From Halieaceae bacterium (GTDB lineage: Bacteria; Pseudomonadota; Gammaproteobacteria; Pseudomonadales; Halieaceae), in contig WTHO01000096.1 in NCBI GenBank assembly GCA_011523115.1, positions 14,711 to 21,133 of the forward strand: a stretch of 6,423 nucleotides of DNA, given 5' to 3'. Below the pieces are notes generated by a model. That model was given only the letters and a program-made list of their open reading frames with translations, ran no database searches and was not told where the DNA came from. The translations under genes and the position numbers were made by a program. This document shows, in pieces, positions 5,408 through 6,423 of this stretch (its first letter is position 1; every line of letters begins with the position of its first letter).

Positions 5408-6423
5408 ATGACCGCGATGATTTACCCGACAACCAATCCATCGCTCGCCGAGCAGATGGTCGTGGCTCGTGCAGAAGGCCCCTATATCTACGACAAGCAA
5501 GGCAAGCGCTACCTGGAGGGCATGGCAGGTCTCTGGTGCACTGCCCTTGGCTATGGGAACGAGGAAATCATTGAAGCTGCCGAGCGCCAGATGCGCGAAC
5601 TCAGCTTTAGCCATATGTTTGGTGGCAAGACCCACGCCTCCGCGATCGAGTTGGCTGATAAATTGGCGGCGATGGTGCCGATGCAGGATGGTCGGGTGTT
5701 CCTGGGCAACTCGGGCTCGGATGCTAACGATACGCTGCTTAAGTTGATCCGATACCATGCCGAGGCCTCGGGCCAGCCGAACCGCATCAAGGTGATTGCA
5801 AGGGAGCAGGGCTACCACGGCGTGACACTGGCTTCCGCGGCACTCACTGCCATTCCCACCAATCATGCGCATTTCCAATTGCCCTTTGAGGCACTGGGCG
5901 TGCTCCGCACGGGCTCCGCCAATTACTACCGTGGGGCCCACGAGGGTGAATCCGAGGCGGCATTCGTGGCGCGGAGAGCCGAAGAACTTGAGGCGCTCAT
6001 CCTCTCTGAGGGCCCCGACACGATTGCTGCGATGATTGCCGAGCCGGTGAGCGGTGCCGGTGGGGTGATCGTGCCGCCGGCAGGCTATTTCGAGGCGATT
6101 CAGGCGGTGCTGGATCGTTATGGTATCTGGCTCTGGGATGACGAGGTCATCTGTGGCTTTGGGCGACTGGGAGAGGATTTCGGCGCTAACAAATTGGCTA
6201 TGCGGCCCCAGATGATGACCCTCGCGAAGGCGCTATCCTCCGCCTATGTGCCCATTTCGGCGGCTATTGTGCAGGGTGACATAGCCGATTGTATTAACGC
6301 ATCTGCCACAGAAGTCGGTGTATTCGGTCATGGTTACACCTACAGCGGGCATCCTCTGGGTTGTGCTGTGGCGAGCAAAGTGATCGATATCTACGTGCGC
6401 GAGCGCATCTTTGATCATGCAGC
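5408..6423 (+). CDS. class III PLP-dependent aminotransferase (omega-transaminase-like), 3' end cut by window edge
   Basis: It transfers an amino group, often a terminal one of an omega-amino acid, diamine or amine, to a keto acid such as pyruvate. 338 residues are visible; the family is usually 430-460, so about a quarter is missing. Visible signatures: GLWCTALGYG (41-50) as in omega-amino acid:pyruvate transaminases, NSGSDAND (101-108) for the phosphate-binding turn, GYHG (135-138) with the ring-stacking aromatic, AEPV (211-214), DEVICGFGR (245-253) with Asp245 contacting the PLP ring nitrogen, TLAKALSS with the Schiff-base Lys274, and HGYTYSGHP (308-316). The catalytic set is complete as far as it can be seen. 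The substrate-discriminating C-terminal Arg region is outside the window. AGGGAG at 5394-5399 precedes the ATG by eight bases. The 104-base gap with hairpins suggests its own promoter, although it runs in the same direction as the cluster. Amino donor unknown. Confidence 0.92.
   Translation, partial: MTAMIYPTTNPSLAEQMVVARAEGPYIYDKQGKRYLEGMAGLWCTALGYGNEEIIEAAERQMRELSFSHMFGGKTHASAIELADKLAAMVPMQDGRVFLGNSGSDANDTLLKLIRYHAEASGQPNRIKVIAREQGYHGVTLASAALTAIPTNHAHFQLPFEALGVLRTGSANYYRGAHEGESEAAFVARRAEELEALILSEGPDTIAAMIAEPVSGAGGVIVPPAGYFEAIQAVLDRYGIWLWDDEVICGFGRLGEDFGANKLAMRPQMMTLAKALSSAYVPISAAIVQGDIADCINASATEVGVFGHGYTYSGHPLGCAVASKVIDIYVRERIFDHA

Noticed and set aside
5097..5441. Minus-strand open frame of 114 codons across the gap before the aminotransferase
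   Set aside because: It overlaps the plus-strand CxxC gene, whose Cys/His pattern and tight spacing to glpK are more convincing, and it has no motif of its own.
5375..5941. Minus-strand open frame of 188 codons
   Set aside because: It is antisense to the aminotransferase, which carries clear PLP-enzyme motifs, and itself shows no family resemblance.
1..6423. Mobile element, CRISPR array or defence system
   Set aside because: No transposase, integrase, direct-repeat array, terminal inverted repeats or nuclease genes are visible; every sizeable frame is a metabolic enzyme.

Overview
The window reads as a GC-rich chromosomal segment of a proteobacterium. The encoded proteins look gammaproteobacterial (a close GlpK homologue, a small CxxC protein of a type I recall from Pseudomonas/Marinobacter-like genomes, and an acyl-CoA dehydrogenase next to a PhyH-type dioxygenase, as is common in marine fatty-acid degraders). 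This placement comes from recalled sequence character and not from a search. I see no tRNA, rRNA, CRISPR array, transposase, phage gene or long repeat.

Layout. Bases 1-1145 (minus strand) hold an almost complete acyl-CoA dehydrogenase whose last residues lie beyond the left edge. A short divergent intergenic region of about 85 bases follows, with a possible minus-strand promoter and a CTGCCC/GGGCAG inverted repeat. Four plus-strand genes come next, closely spaced and probably co-transcribed: a phytanoyl-CoA dioxygenase (PhyH)-family Fe(II)/2-oxoglutarate oxygenase (about 1230-2126), an NAD(P)-dependent aldehyde dehydrogenase (2174-3604), a glycerol kinase (3629-5122), and a 57-codon putative zinc-ribbon protein starting at a GTG only 8 bases after the kinase stop (5130-5303). 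A gap of 104 bases with two small hairpins separates these from a class III pyridoxal-phosphate aminotransferase (5408 to the right edge, truncated).

How the genes may work together. All five enzymes keep the catalytic residues that can be checked by eye, so they are probably active. Oxygenase, aldehyde dehydrogenase and glycerol kinase in a row, beside a long-chain-type acyl-CoA dehydrogenase, suggest a catabolic module. One speculative reading is hydroxylation next to a heteroatom of a glycerol-containing lipid, such as a glycerol ether, releasing an aldehyde and glycerol. The aldehyde would be oxidised and sent to beta-oxidation, and the glycerol phosphorylated. Nothing in the sequence proves the substrate, and no glycerol transporter or glycerol-3-phosphate dehydrogenase lies in the window. 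Most of the window is otherwise ordinary metabolism. The points most worth a second look are the cluster, the small CxxC protein, and the glycerol kinase's apparent loss of the fructose-1,6-bisphosphate loop.
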